Assembly: GCA_961205875.1 (NCBI GenBank)
Contig: OY540815.1
Coordinates: 10,478,001-10,542,000 of the forward strand
Length of the DNA stretch: 64,000 bases
Direction: 5' to 3'
Source of the DNA: Sialis fuliginosa
Taxonomy: Eukaryota > Arthropoda > Insecta > Megaloptera > Sialidae
In this document: one piece after another, positions 22,941 through 34,605 of the stretch
Layout of the letters: every line of letters starts with the position of its first letter
How positions within the stretch are numbered: the first letter of the stretch is position 1
The notes under the pieces: model-generated
The model's input: only the letters and a program-made list of their open reading frames with translations
Told to the model about the DNA's origin: nothing
The model's database searches: none
Program-made: the position numbers and the translations under genes

Positions 22941-23474
22941 TAAATTACCTAAAAAAACGAATCAGAACAAAAATTACAAATAAATTTTGTTCTGTTTAAA
23001 TTTTAAAGTTAATAATTGAAAACAAAATAAACAACTACCGGCGAGCAGAATATTTCCCTCTGCCCCGCGACTCTTAATCATAGTTCGCGCGGATTTCCGC
23101 GAATAATATGTTACTGTATGTATATTTCAAGTTATTTCCTAAACCAAAAGACCAAACTGGATGCTGTGAAGGGCAAATTATATCTACATTAAGTACTTAT
23201 GACGATGAAATAATTTATTTCGATAAGGATGAATGTTTTGCAGGTCATAAGTCCACGTAAACAAAACTCAAATATTTTACATTTTATTTATAACATAAAA
23301 GCAGTCATTGTGGCTTAAATATAAAAGTTAGACATATGGTGTCACGGACTTTATTTTAGATCTTTTTATTCTACACAATTCTTTAATACATTATACAAAC
23401 TTTTTTCCGACTTGATTTACTATTATCATCACTGCTTAGTTGTTTTGTTACAAAATATAGCCTATAATCCGGCC
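22941..23474 (-). repeat. Large inverted dispersed repeat, arm B
   Basis: Reverse-complement partner of 16529-17147, about 6 kb away. It shares CCAAACTGGATGCTGTGAAG, TAAGTACTTATGACGATGAA and GGTCATAAGTCCACGTAAAC. Similarity is strong but broken by indels and arm-specific parts, so it is an old duplication or two copies of one dispersed family. No domain is recognised. Confidence 0.75.
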
Positions 23475-23759
23475 AGAGAACAGAGACACGTTAAGATTTA
23501 TATATATATGTAGATGGGGTTAAAAAACAATAGGTTGTATAGGTAATTATGAATACAGAAATGATAAAACGTTTATAAAAAATATATTTGTGTATTTTAA
23601 ACAATTGATGCTGTCTATAACCACTATATATATAAAACCACTTTGTATGTTGTGATCGATAGAAAACTACAAAAATAGTTCACTACTTATTTGATTTAAT
23701 TGAAAATCTGTAGTGTTGCAATATAAAATAAATGAGCGGTGGCGGCAACCCGTTTTTAT

Positions 23760-24010
23760 TTTTAGAGTTGCTATTTATGGTAGCGATTCGAACACGCGGT
23801 TCTGTGTAGCGGGAATCACATCAGAGCCAAGGTACTTTAACTGACGTCTTAATGGAGAGACGTGTCACTTTCAATCGCGTTTCGGAAAACAATGGGCATG
23901 ACATTCGTGTACAATTGTTTTCCTTTAGCTTTTTTTATTTACTAAACAGAAAGCATTTAACATAAGGAATGACGAAAAAGCAACATAAAATAACGAAAGG
24001 AATGTTGCGT
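23760..24010. other. High-complexity patch with SOX-like inverted pair
   Basis: A GC-richer, non-repeated block. GGAAAACAAT (23884-23893) and ATTGTTTTCC (23914-23923) are perfect inverted 10-mers containing HMG/SOX-type cores. The block may be conserved non-coding DNA; this rests on composition and motif only. Confidence 0.25.
23785..23830 (-). repeat. tRNA-like A/B box pair (possible SINE head)
   Basis: On the minus strand TTGGCTCTGATGTG resembles a pol III A box, and about 25 nt later GTGTTCGAATCGC resembles a B box. The spacing suits a tRNA or tRNA-derived SINE promoter. A full cloverleaf cannot be drawn with normal acceptor pairing, so a functional tRNA is unlikely. Confidence 0.3.
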
Positions 24011-25479
24011 TCCTGGATCGGTTTTTGTTTGTTTTGCAGGATAATATTGTCTTACAAAAATAGTTGTAAATAACAAACATTAAGGTTCGATCTATATAAA
24101 CTCATTTATTTAAGTCCCGAGGTATTCTTGTGGAATGCAACTTCATGTCGAATAAAAATGTGGAATGGTTTTAATTTATGTAATTTTTAAGAACGAATAT
24201 CTCGAAACAACTGGGATGTTTTTAAATTTATATTTTATTTGTTTGGGATTAACATAATTTCTGTGCAGCATAAAATGTAACCTAATCTCTATTCATAATA
24301 TGTATGTCCTTTGATTTGTCTACATATTTCTAAACCGTATCAGTTATGTATTGGCTCATTTTAAGTAAAATTTGTAATAATCATGTTTTGATACCTTAAC
24401 GTACATTACGTACAAAACATTTTTTCCATTTTAAAATTAATAATATACATATGTATTAGATACCAAATTTATATTTGAAAAAAAAATTAAAGTTTCAGAA
24501 GAGGAGACTAAAAATGAATAATTAGAAACACCCTGCGGCTACAATCACGTTTATTTTAATTTTAAAACATTTCTATTTTTATACATTTTGTTAGAAAATA
24601 TACATTGTAATTTTTTTCTTATTGTTAATACATTTATTAAATAGATTATCATAGACTGAAAAAAATTCTAAAAAAACTATTAAAGATGATTATTTCTTAG
24701 TCTAAAATACTAAAATATTTACATTATACAGATTTATTTGCTAAAGTTTGATAAAAATAGTTTTTAATTACCCTTTAAGATTTATATGTAGGTTGGTTAA
24801 ATAATAATTTAAATAAATTAATTAAAAATATTAACACGCCTAATTATATAAAATTTAACAAAGACGAATAGGTAAGATTTATTTGAAATGTCTACAACAT
24901 AATATTAATACGTATATTAAATTTAATTTCGCAAATTAGAAACATTAAAATATTTGCAAGTATAATTACAGTAAACCCTAAATAAATTCGAATTCCAATG
25001 AATAGAAAATGAATAAACATACATATATTTTTTATGGCGATCAATTTGTGTATATGTGTACAAATAAAAAACGCCACACAATGAATATGTATGCAAACAG
25101 GTATCGTATAAGAATTATAAATTATTAAATTATATTAAACAATTATTTTGTCTATATGTAGATAGAGTATGTATAATCTAATCTTAAATTCAAATCATAA
25201 TAGCTTCTAGATTATAACTCAGTTAAATTTTAAACATTTCAATATGGCTTCGAGGTATTTCACATCACATTGAAACTATTTCTCATAAAAATCTGTATTA
25301 GCATAAGTAATAACAGACATAATTTCTTCATAGGCGCGGTTATTTTGATTATGCGGTAAATGAATTAATTATTTTATTTAAAAAATTGTTAACATTTATT
25401 ATTTCGAATAATTAATAATAATAATTTCGTATCATTATATAATGACAAAAAAATATGTTTTTTATCAAATAAAACATCA
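24011..25479. other. AT-rich stretch, no gene seen
   Basis: AT-rich DNA with low-complexity frames (e.g. 24892-25077 minus) and no supported feature. Confidence 0.55.
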
Positions 25480-25496
25480 CAGTGGTTCCCAACCTG
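25480..25496 (+). mobile_element. Solo hAT-like terminus
   Basis: CAGTGGTTCCCAACCTG is a classic hAT terminal sequence in animals. No inverted partner is visible downstream before repeat D begins at 25613, so the element is truncated or interrupted. Confidence 0.4.
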
Positions 25497-25612
25497 ATTT
25501 ATTATTTATTTTATAGTCCACCAAGAAGATTAAAATAGTTACAATAATAATAATAAAATAATAAAAATATAAGAACATAACTTTTTTTATAATTTAAAGA
25601 TATTATAAAAAT

Positions 25613-25757
25613 AATTCGGTTAAGACATAGAGGGCATCAAAAATTTCAGTTTCTAGCTTATATAGTTTACGAGATATTTTGTTTTGAAAAGGACGGACAG
25701 ATGGACGGACGACAAAGTTAGATTAATAGGATTTCTTCGGAACTCCAATAAAGAAAA
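25613..25757 (+). repeat. Dispersed repeat D copy 1
   Basis: Shared with 48328-48480 in reverse complement: TATAGTTTACGAGATATTTT, AAGGACGGACAGA, GACGACAAAGTTAGATTAAT and AGGATTTCTTCGGAA. Blocks of GGACGGACAGACGG followed by a TTAATAGG..TTTCTTC segment are typical of insect LINE-derived tails. Confidence 0.65.
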
Positions 25758-27000
25758 TTATTCTAATTTTAAGAGTTGGTGAGTGCTGTTATAATCAATT
25801 TATTGAATATTGATTTAGAAATAAAAGCAGGTTTTACTGTCATTAAACGATACTGTAGATATTTTTAATTAATAGCAACGCAATCGTATATATAAATCTT
25901 TTATTTAATGATCTTTCTCATTAAAATATTTATTTCGATATGAACAATCGCAATTTGAACAAATCAAATGATATAACGCTTCATATAAAAATGAATGATT
26001 ACAAATTAAATGAAGAAGTATTTAATTTAGGCAAATGTATAAAAAATAACACATTTCTTTAATTAATTCATTTACAGATGAAAAAATTAATCGACATTGA
26101 CAATCTGGATATCCAATTAATATAAATATTAAAATGAAAATATAAAGCTGTCAAACTGTAACGGCGTATTCTACTTATCGATCATTTCTAAGAGAACAGA
26201 TGGGGCCTCTTGTGAAATATAATTTAAACTACTTATTTTAGGTAAACTTATATACGGCTGATTTTTATTAGCTTTGTTACACATCAATAAGTTTCAGCTC
26301 TGTACATAAAAATATTCATGCAGGTAGTAGATATTATCTAAATTATTACTTTGACCAGAGTCTTTCGTTCAACAAACTACAGAAATATAATAAAAAAAGT
26401 GTATATTTTTTTACAAATTAAGTAGCTACTCTCCTTTTATGACGTCAGGTACATCTGCCTAGTAAAATTTTTAAGCTATTAAAATGTTTTTTTTATCAAT
26501 ATTAAAAAAAAAATCGGAAACTTTTAACCCACATTATTATCTATTTTATAAAATATTATAAATATAAATATAAGTGCGAAAACCCAATAATCAAATGTTT
26601 ATACAATTTCTTATCTTCCAAATATAACTCATAATCAACAAAAACGTATTCACGCAAAGTCACGTCCGACTGTTAACAATCGCATATGCTCATGATTCAA
26701 GATTTCAAAATCGTTGGGTTACATTATTACCCAAAAAATTGACGACCCGCATCCAATTATAATTTATGATATCTTCAAAAAAATAAAATAAGATTATTAG
26801 ATACATCCTAAATTATAGGAAATAGGAACGGACGTCAATCTAACATAAAAACATTTGGCTATCAACTCAATAGATACATTATTGGAATAAACTGATAAAC
26901 CAGAAAATATTTAGGCAATCATGTAATTATAATTGATACATTAATTACTTCATACACATCCTGTATACACCCTCACACATACACGTATACGGTTAGCGAG
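25758..27000. other. AT-rich stretch, no gene seen
   Basis: AT-rich DNA with no supported gene, repeat or RNA. Confidence 0.5.
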
Positions 27001-27200
27001 GGTGTGCCACTTGTTTCCAAGCTTTTACCCTTTCGGTTTAGCAGCGAAGCGTGTACGAGAAGCAAACCTTTGGAGAGAATATGTAACGTATACGCATACA
27101 CACACACACAAGCTAGTTCATCATTCTAGTCCACTAGTCAAGGCTGTGATGTACCCCAGTGTGATAATGTTGGTAGTAGGGGTAATGGAGACATAAGTTA
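27001..27200. other. Moderately GC-richer patch with CA microsatellite
   Basis: Includes (CA)n at about 27097-27110 and a 64-codon plus frame without a recognisable domain. Possibly unique sequence. Coding potential is not supported because the repeat lies in the frame. Confidence 0.3.
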
Positions 27201-27534
27201 TCTATGAATTCATAAGCTTGGTTTATTTAGGAATCTGTTTTCAATAACGTTGATAACACCGTGTCTAATGCAAGTGACTTATATGGATCTGTGTCAATAT
27301 ATGCAATTAACTTTAGTCTATGTTATAACAGATGTGCGTGCTTACATATCTGTCATTTTGTCTATGAGCTATATGTACTGTTAATTATACGTTGACAAAT
27401 TTTGTGCAAGATTAATATTTTGTAATATAAATAGACTTGAGTAATTTAGTATTATGCATTTGTACGCGTTGACAAGGATTTTTTTGCTGTACAATTATTT
27501 TTGATTTCTTACAACTTTTTAGAAAATAGATAAA

Positions 27535-27821
27535 TGCCCGGAATTAAAAAGAAAATGTAAATTAGCTTCCAGTTAACACTATCTGCTGGGTTCTATATTA
27601 TTTTAAGGCAGTGGTAATAAATGTATAATAATGTAAATTTTATGAGGTACACTTGGTAGCACTTATTTTAAGTCGCTGATTCTATTTATCGCGCATGCGT
27701 CAAGGTTATGATATGTACGATTTCATTCGCTACATCCCTGAATGTGTTGTCATTTATATTTAATACCTAGCAGAAGCTAATTTGCATTTACACTCAAGAA
27801 AATTATTTATAATACCGGGCA
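27535..27821. mobile_element. MITE with TGCCCGG ends
   Basis: The left end TGCCCGGAATTA and right end ATAATACCGGGCA are inverted, and the following TGTAAATTAGCTTC pairs with GAAGCTAATTTGCATTTACA. The interior GGCAGTGGTAATAAATGTAT is shared with 20102-20397 in the opposite sense. Flanks are TAAA and AAAA, so a TTAA duplication is not proven. Size 287 bp, non-coding. Confidence 0.72.
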
Positions 27822-30800
27822 AAAATATTTCATTCATATATGTACATATAATACGGACTGGACAAATACTTTGGACGGAAACCCAGATTAAATATTATAC
27901 CACACTTTACGTAAAATGCCGGAAAGGTTTTATTTGGCAAATTTCATTTTTCTAATCATTGAGCTCGCTACAAAAAAATAAATTTTGACCAAAATAGACT
28001 CTTTATAAAATATCTGACAAAATTAGGAATTTTTTAGGTGAAAAGTGTCAAAGCTAATAAATTCTTCATCGAATGAAATTTTTTTTACAAAAAACTATTT
28101 TTATATCAAATATTTTCTAAAAATATAGTTTCCATGTAACAGTAATCTATAACTTACGATATTTGATGATAAGTTTACACAAGTAAACATATTCTGCTAA
28201 TTTTATGTTGATTTTGAATTAAAAATTAATGATAGTTAAAATACTGCTGAATATCAGACTTTTACCCACATCTTATACAACACACAATAAAAGAAATTGT
28301 GAAAAAATATATACATCAATTTTACAGTAAAAAAAAGAAATATTTTCTCAACTTGGATTTTTTAAATAAAATATTGTAAAATGATAATCAGGGTAAGTTT
28401 AAGATGCTTGAAGTTCGTATGTTATAACTTATAACATATTACAAATTGTTTGTTTTTGAGAAAATATAGATTATTGTTATTACATAAATTACATTTGGTG
28501 GTAAGTAAGGCTTAAAGAATAGATAATATTCATTACCTGTATAAAGTTTATATAGGTATACGTGAATACAATGTTATTTTAACTAGAAACTACTATTATT
28601 GGTATATACATAATGTTTGAAAATATTTATTTTACCATGTTAATATACGTATGAATATCATATTTGAATCTGATTATTTGTAGAATATCATAATTTCATG
28701 TAATTTAATACATAAAGAAGAATAATGAAATTCTGTTTTAGAAAGATTAAAAAGAATAAATATTCAAAGATGGATATACGAGTATAATATATAAAATTGA
28801 TTGATTATACATCGAAGATCTTAAACAATGTAATATCATACGTTTATAAAAAGGGAGTTACTATATTGATACATAAAAACAATATTCAAATAAAATATTA
28901 TTACTCTCTCTCTCTTGAAATATAGATCGTGACTACATTCAAGAAAGCAAACTACCATTTACTTTTGAATTATATACGAGTATGTCGCTTATAACGTTGG
29001 TCTATGAAAAAAGTATAAATCCGCAATCAAAATAAATTGGTCTCTTAGAAACGGTAGTACTTCAGGAATGTTGATCATTGCTGATCGTCGAGATATTATG
29101 AAAAATATTGTTTTATTATGTATATGAAGATTATCATTACCGTTTCTGATGTATGTATATACGTACCATTTAACGCTTCTAAATTTCTCATATCCTTTTG
29201 CTTTTTATTATTTTCGTAATCTTTTTTGCCCATTTTCATTTTGCTTAATGTTCTTTTATTTTAAATTGCGGATAATTTTTTAACAGTAATATTCACTTAT
29301 TTTTTATTACTTTTAATTTTTTTACACTCAGCATTTGTAATATTGAAGCTTGAACTTAGTGGTTAATTTATTAAGTAGTATAATTATAATTATAATATTA
29401 TATTTTTCTTCTTCTTCAACGAGTATTATAAAAATATCAACCCACAAAACATATGATATGACCGATTATGTAGACAGTTTAATATTTATTTTATTGCGAA
29501 TATCTAACTTCTATTTTATACCTTTTCAATAGCATAAAACCAAAAGAACAGATAAACGTATATTATTTATACATGCAGATACATTTTCAATACTTTTTTA
29601 GTACATCATATTGTCATGATATACGTAAAAATAAAACTGTATTATTTTGTATTAAAATAAAGTTTATGTGAACTCAATGGCTCATATATCAAAAATATGT
29701 ACAGTAAATTTCAATAATTCACGCCTCCTTAGAAATTTTATATTCCATCAAACGTATAAGTTGGAAACAATGCGCTGTAGTTGTTATTCACGAAACAAGC
29801 GAGAAATAGAAAATAAAGATGCTCATCTATATTCAGAATCTGTATTCTTTCGGTGCTTATGCTACAGAACTTTGAAAACGTAAACGGTAATGCGAGATTC
29901 AAGTATAAATTCAATTTCCGTTATAAAATGTAAACTTATTTTATATTTGAATACAAAAAAATGTGTATAGAAATAGGTGTTTTATCTCAAAGTAAATATC
30001 TTCGAGTTATTTAAATATCTGTTATTAAAATCCATGAGATCTTTGTCGGAAATTTATGTATATTTCATTTAAATTTTTCTCTTATTAATTATAAATCAAT
30101 AGTTAAGTTTAATTTACTAATATTTAGAACCATTGCGAAAAACTTTTGTATATTAACTACAAAAATACAATAGAAGAACCCAATAGCTTCGGTAATTAAT
30201 ATTTATAGACAGGATGTAATTTTATGGCCCTAGTAGTTTTACAGACTATTAAACAAGTTTCAAAATATAAAATATAAGTTCGACGTAATTTTTTAATAAT
30301 AGTAACTGGCAAAATATGAAAGTATTTTGTCTATTTTTTTTTACCAGCGAAACAAATAACCACTGATATCTATATTTATCCAAAAATAATAAAATCATTT
30401 GTTCATAGTTCACGATAAAAATCCTATTCAGGAAATGAGATAATAAAATTTTCATGGAGAGTGTTATTCGTGACTAAAAATATAAACTAATTTAAAATGG
30501 AAAAATTGACAGTTATATGCCATCAATTATAGGTTCCATTTCATGTTCGTTCTAAATTAAAATGATGTATTACTGTTATCCATTATCCTGTTATTATAAA
30601 TCATTCTTCATTTAAAATATTTTCATCAATTTATCGGGGAAAAAGTATACGAATATTTTTTTATTCTAGTGACAAATAAATGGTGCGAATTTAAAAGATT
30701 AATTACCTACCTTATATACATTATTTATTTACTATACATATTATGTTTAAAGATGAAGTAATAATTGATATAACATATACAATATGTAAAATAAAAATAA

Positions 30801-31160
30801 ACATTTGAAATTGTAAATATCGTGTAACATTAACTAGGTCACAACTTAGCGAGTGTACTGTATATTAAAAACGAGGAACAATACCGGTGACGAAAAAGTT
30901 GTAAATTTATTAACACACTCTACAACATGTATGCGTGCTATTTAAATATTTGATTAGGGGATTCGTAAAACGCTTAATAAGTTTTATGGAACTGGACATC
31001 ATATGGTCAAGAGATGTATCCTGTCTGGGTCCTAAAAGCTCTGGCCACTTTAGCACCTGCGTACAGCTAAATAAATAAACATGGAAGCGGTTTGTAGTTG
31101 AAATTGCAATTGCATTACTATTTAATAAAGCTGTTGTAAATATTGATGTATACACAACTT
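27822..31160. other. Long AT-rich stretch, no gene seen
   Basis: More than 3 kb of AT-rich DNA with a (TC)n tract near 28903-28915 and only short unrecognised frames (29350-29532, 29668-29883, 30249-30455, 30910-31155). The last lies in a slightly more complex segment. No terminal repeats or RNA genes are supported. Confidence 0.55.
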
Positions 31161-31276
31161 TTAGATTAACCCGGGAGTAGGCGTCTCAATTACTCTTATT
31201 TCTTACTATGTTCATTTATATCTTTTCAACAGCAAGAATCTTTCGATGGGTACGATGCAAGGTATAATAAGTACAA

Positions 31277-31453
31277 GGTAGCCTCAGTAGTTTGGCGCGA
31301 GAGAGGGAAATTCGTCATTTGGGGTGCCCAAATGTGAAGAGGGGGAATGATGTGCCCAATCATAACAAATAAAGCTTTGTAACTCGGCGCGAGAAAGGGA
31401 AATTACGTCTCTAGAGTGCCCAAGCTGATTGGTCAAAAGCTACTGAGGCCACC
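31277..31453. mobile_element. TIR element with internal direct duplication
   Basis: The ends GGTAGCCTCAGTAG and CTACTGAGGCCACC are inverted with one mismatch. Inside, GGCGCGAGARAGGGAAATT followed by AGTGCCCA/GGTGCCCA occurs twice (about 31294 and 31386). The 177-bp body is GC-richer than its surroundings. The target duplication is unclear, so the superfamily is not assigned. Confidence 0.68.
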
Positions 31454-32026
31454 TCTGTATTTAAATTGAGGGAGGCTCAGGATGCCTAATTTAGAGTTAA
31501 CTCTTGTTCTCATTTTTCATGTGTATACAATATACATCATACTTGCGCTATATAATGTAAAATACAGATAAATTTTCAATACTATAAAAATTACCTAATT
31601 TTGCCAAAGAAAACCTAAAAAATAAAAATAAAAAAAATAAAGTAAGTTAGGAAATATGTTTTTAAGTTCATGTGAATGAGAAAAAAACTTTCATGTATAT
31701 GAAATTTATTTATTCAACAACGAATTGGAATTCCCTAGTTATATAAAATAGACCGAAGAAACAATCACATAATATTTCCTCAATAATAAAATATTCAAAA
31801 GTCGATTTTTCCGTATAAAAAAACAATCGTATAAAAACAGGTTTAGTTTTTTTTTGTTATTGCAAACCCATGTAAATACATGATTTGTTGTGTGGGGTTG
31901 TAATTATTTGGAAGTACCATTATAAACATTTTTTTGTGATTGATTTTATCATTAAGTGTCGAAGAACTTTGTTATAGTTCAATTATATACATATCTAATA
32001 TTTCAATACCAGTATATGTATGCATA

Positions 32027-32528
32027 AGGGTGTCTGTACAATTTGAAATATTAACGGTATCTGTTTTTTGTGACCAAAAAATAAGATAGTCATAAACTCA
32101 GCGTTGATAATTAATTTTAGACTATGCCCAATGCACTTTAAATTTAACATGTATTTTAAATAGCAATTTTCACGTTTTTCAAGCTGGCAAATTTTTAAAG
32201 GAAATAGTTTTTTTAAATTAATTTATAAATTCCATCTCCACAGAAAATCGATTAAATATAAAAAAATGTTAAATTAAACAAAACATTGATTTTCTGCAGA
32301 GATGGAACATATTAATTAATAAAAAAAACTACAATCTTCTTTAAAAATTTGCCAGTTACTAGAAAAAGTCATAATATACAAGAAAAAACGGGAAAAATTG
32401 AGAAAAACATGAAAATTGCTATTTAAAATACGCGTTAAATTTAAGTGCATTGAGCATAGCCTAAATAATAATTGTCAACGCTGAGTTTGTTGCATGTCCC
32501 GTTAATATTTTAATTTGTACGGACACCC
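32027..32528. mobile_element. Long-hairpin (foldback) MITE
   Basis: GGGTGTCYGTACAA begins both ends in inverted form, and pairing continues through almost the whole element. Shared blocks include AAACTCAGCGTTGA, CAATGCACTT, ATTTTAAATAGCAATTTTCA, TGGCAAATTTTTAAAG and CCATCTC.RCAGAAAATC. Arms are about 220 nt around a short AT-rich centre near 32250-32290, and one arm has a roughly 45-nt insertion. TA flanks both ends with a one-base ambiguity. A transcript would form a very long duplex. Confidence 0.85.
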
Positions 32529-32759
32529 TAGAATGTATATTATACCTGTATAACGCTCGATTACCATGGCATCAGTATAAACAACACATTTATAAATACG
32601 TCATTATAAAAAGATAGTAAAAAACTATAATATAAGTTATTATGGAAAGTTGCAAATATTTTTGCACGGAACCTCCTACATAGTTTAATTAATAATTATG
32701 TAGAAATAATAAATGGTTAAAAATTATATTAAAACAGAGCGTGGTTACTCCCGGGTAAA

Positions 32760-33319
32760 GATGAAACATTAATGCTTACACAAATTTATACGGACGTAAA
32801 TATGTTTACAGTACATAGATGTAGTCGATTCAACTCACTTATAGTGTAATACTTGTATCTACAAGTATTTATGTAGGTACATATAGTATATGTATACTTG
32901 TTACCAACATAGATAAGAATTAAAACGACGTTTATAATATTCGTTACACTGGAATTTAAATCAGGTTGTAAATGGTATTCACATACATATACATTTACTT
33001 ACATTTCAATAACCTTTTTTTGTTATTTTCGACAAATAATAATCAATTGAACAATTGATGCGATATGGGAATATACGAATGTTGTAAAATTTACTCCAAA
33101 AATAGTGAAATAACGGTAGATATAAATATTAAAAAATCATCTACAAATTCACCTTCCAACGAACTTTTCGAACAACGAAAATTTCGCAGCACCTCCACCA
33201 TTTATATTTTACCTTTGTATAAATAATGTACACGTAGTAGATAAAATTTTTAAAAAGGATTATATGTTTAAATCAATAATAAATATTTACTTACATTTAG
33301 ACTACATATCATATATGTA
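32760..33319. other. AT-rich stretch, no gene seen
   Basis: AT-rich DNA between two elements; no feature supported. Confidence 0.5.
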
Positions 33320-34603
33320 GGGGAGAGTGGGGCCCATTGGGACGCGGGGCACAATGGGACGTTTTAATTTTTGGCGCCGTAATTACACATATTTAGTTTA
33401 TCTTTATTGCGGGAGATGACAATAGTGTACTTGACATTTGTAAATAGTTTTTCTGTCACTAAGTTGACAGAGAGCTTCAAAATTAATTGTTTTGTTAAAT
33501 TTGTTGGTTATTGTAAAATCTATGTTTTACATTGGTAAGTGAATTATTTTTATATTTTTATTAGATTTTTTAAAATTCATAGCCTACTGAAAAAACTTGG
33601 TTTTATGCTGAATGCTAGTAGTATCGGCTATTTGTTAAACCTTACCTAACAATTTTAGTAGATTTTTTTATTAACAGTTGTTAGATGGGGTACATTGGGA
33701 CAACCAATATGGGGCACTTTTGGACAGTATCTCAATGTACCTCAACAAAATTATTACACTAAAATTAACTAAAATAAATATTCAAGATACAAAAATGGTC
33801 CCCATATCGGAAGAAAACATTACTTTCGCAATCAATAATATATTAAAAGGACGATTGTCTATCAGAAATGCAGCAACAACTCACAATATAAAAAAATCTA
33901 CGTTAGTTAACAAATTACAAAAAATTAAAAGAGTTAAAAATATAGAAGAAAATATTTTATCAATTTGTATGATAATACAGTGAAGATTTAGATAAATAGA
34001 TATTAGATATTATTTACTATTATAGTTAAATACTCCAAAAAATGAAACTACTAAATATTATGTTGGTGAAGTTGAAAAACGAATTGATACACAATATCAA
34101 ATTGAATTTTTTGAAAAAAAGTGAACATGGTTTCGTCTTTCCTATTTTTGTTGATAAGATTTAATTGATCTCGAACAAATCGAACTAAAGCTTCCAAAAC
34201 CTAAGGAGATAAATACCATCACTCGTGCAAGTTCAATTCAAAAGTTTTCCATAGACCTAAGTTGCTACAACATTTGCTAATCATTTTTTGTTTATTTTTA
34301 ATTATTTTTTATGCACAATAAAAGCTTTTTTTCTCCATTTCTTGTGTTTTATATGTATCTGTCCACATGCACCCCATCTATGTCCTAAAGTGCCCCGCTT
34401 ATGGGGTACATTGGTACATTTTAATTACCTTTTTAATATATAAATATTCATTTATCTGAAAATAGTCAAGCATTAAAATATAACTAATTTTGTAGCCTAA
34501 GAACCAATTTGTTGTTTGTAATAGATTTAAAAAAAATTCATTGATAAATAAATTTTTTAGAATAACAAATGTTCGAAACGTCCCAATGTGCCCCACTCTC
34601 CCC
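33320..34603 (+). mobile_element. Internally deleted pogo/Tigger-like element
   Basis: The ends GGGGAGAGTGGGGC are inverted (right end GCCCCACTCTCCCC, apart from one variant base beyond), continuing to CATTGGGACG, with TA on each side (33318-33319 and 34604-34605). TA duplication plus a psq-type helix-turn-helix frame inside identifies the pogo group. At 1.28 kb it lacks room for the DDE core: an N-terminal HTH frame is followed almost directly by C-terminal transposase remnants. The motif GGGGYACATTGGGAC recurs near both ends and internally. Confidence 0.8.
33795..34208 (+). pseudogene. pogo/Tigger-like transposase remnant (core missing)
   Basis: From ATG 33795, MVPISEENITFAI leads into SIRNAATTHNIKKSTL (33858-33905), a good psq/pogo helix-turn-helix, and the frame stops at 33981-33983. 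Downstream YYVGEVEK (34056-34079), then FVFP after a frame change in an A-run, and LEQIELKLPKPKE (34170-34208) resemble the C-terminal tail seen in insect Tigger-like transposases (recognition from memory). The DDE/D catalytic region is gone. An internal deletion plus later frameshifts explains the arrangement. The 39 codons in frame upstream of ATG 33795 belong to non-coding element sequence. Confidence 0.68.
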
Positions 34604-34605
34604 TA

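Larger units (their letters stand above)
31170..32755. mobile_element. Candidate piggyBac-like element hosting nested MITEs
   Basis: CCCGGGAGTA at 31170, preceded by TTAA (31166-31169), is matched by the inverted TACTCCCGGG ending at 32755, followed by TAAA (a possible decayed TTAA). The 1.59-kb interval contains two separate TIR elements (31277-31453 and 32027-32528) and no transposase frame. The pairing of these ends is plausible but short, so two unrelated sites cannot be excluded. Confidence 0.42.

Noticed and set aside
23785..23830. Functional tRNA gene on the minus strand
   Set aside because: A- and B-box-like words exist, but no full cloverleaf with a 7-bp acceptor stem could be drawn.
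33678..33794. Upstream 39 codons as part of the transposase
   Set aside because: They translate the repeated GGGGTACATTGGGAC-type element sequence; the HTH homology starts at the internal methionine at 33795.
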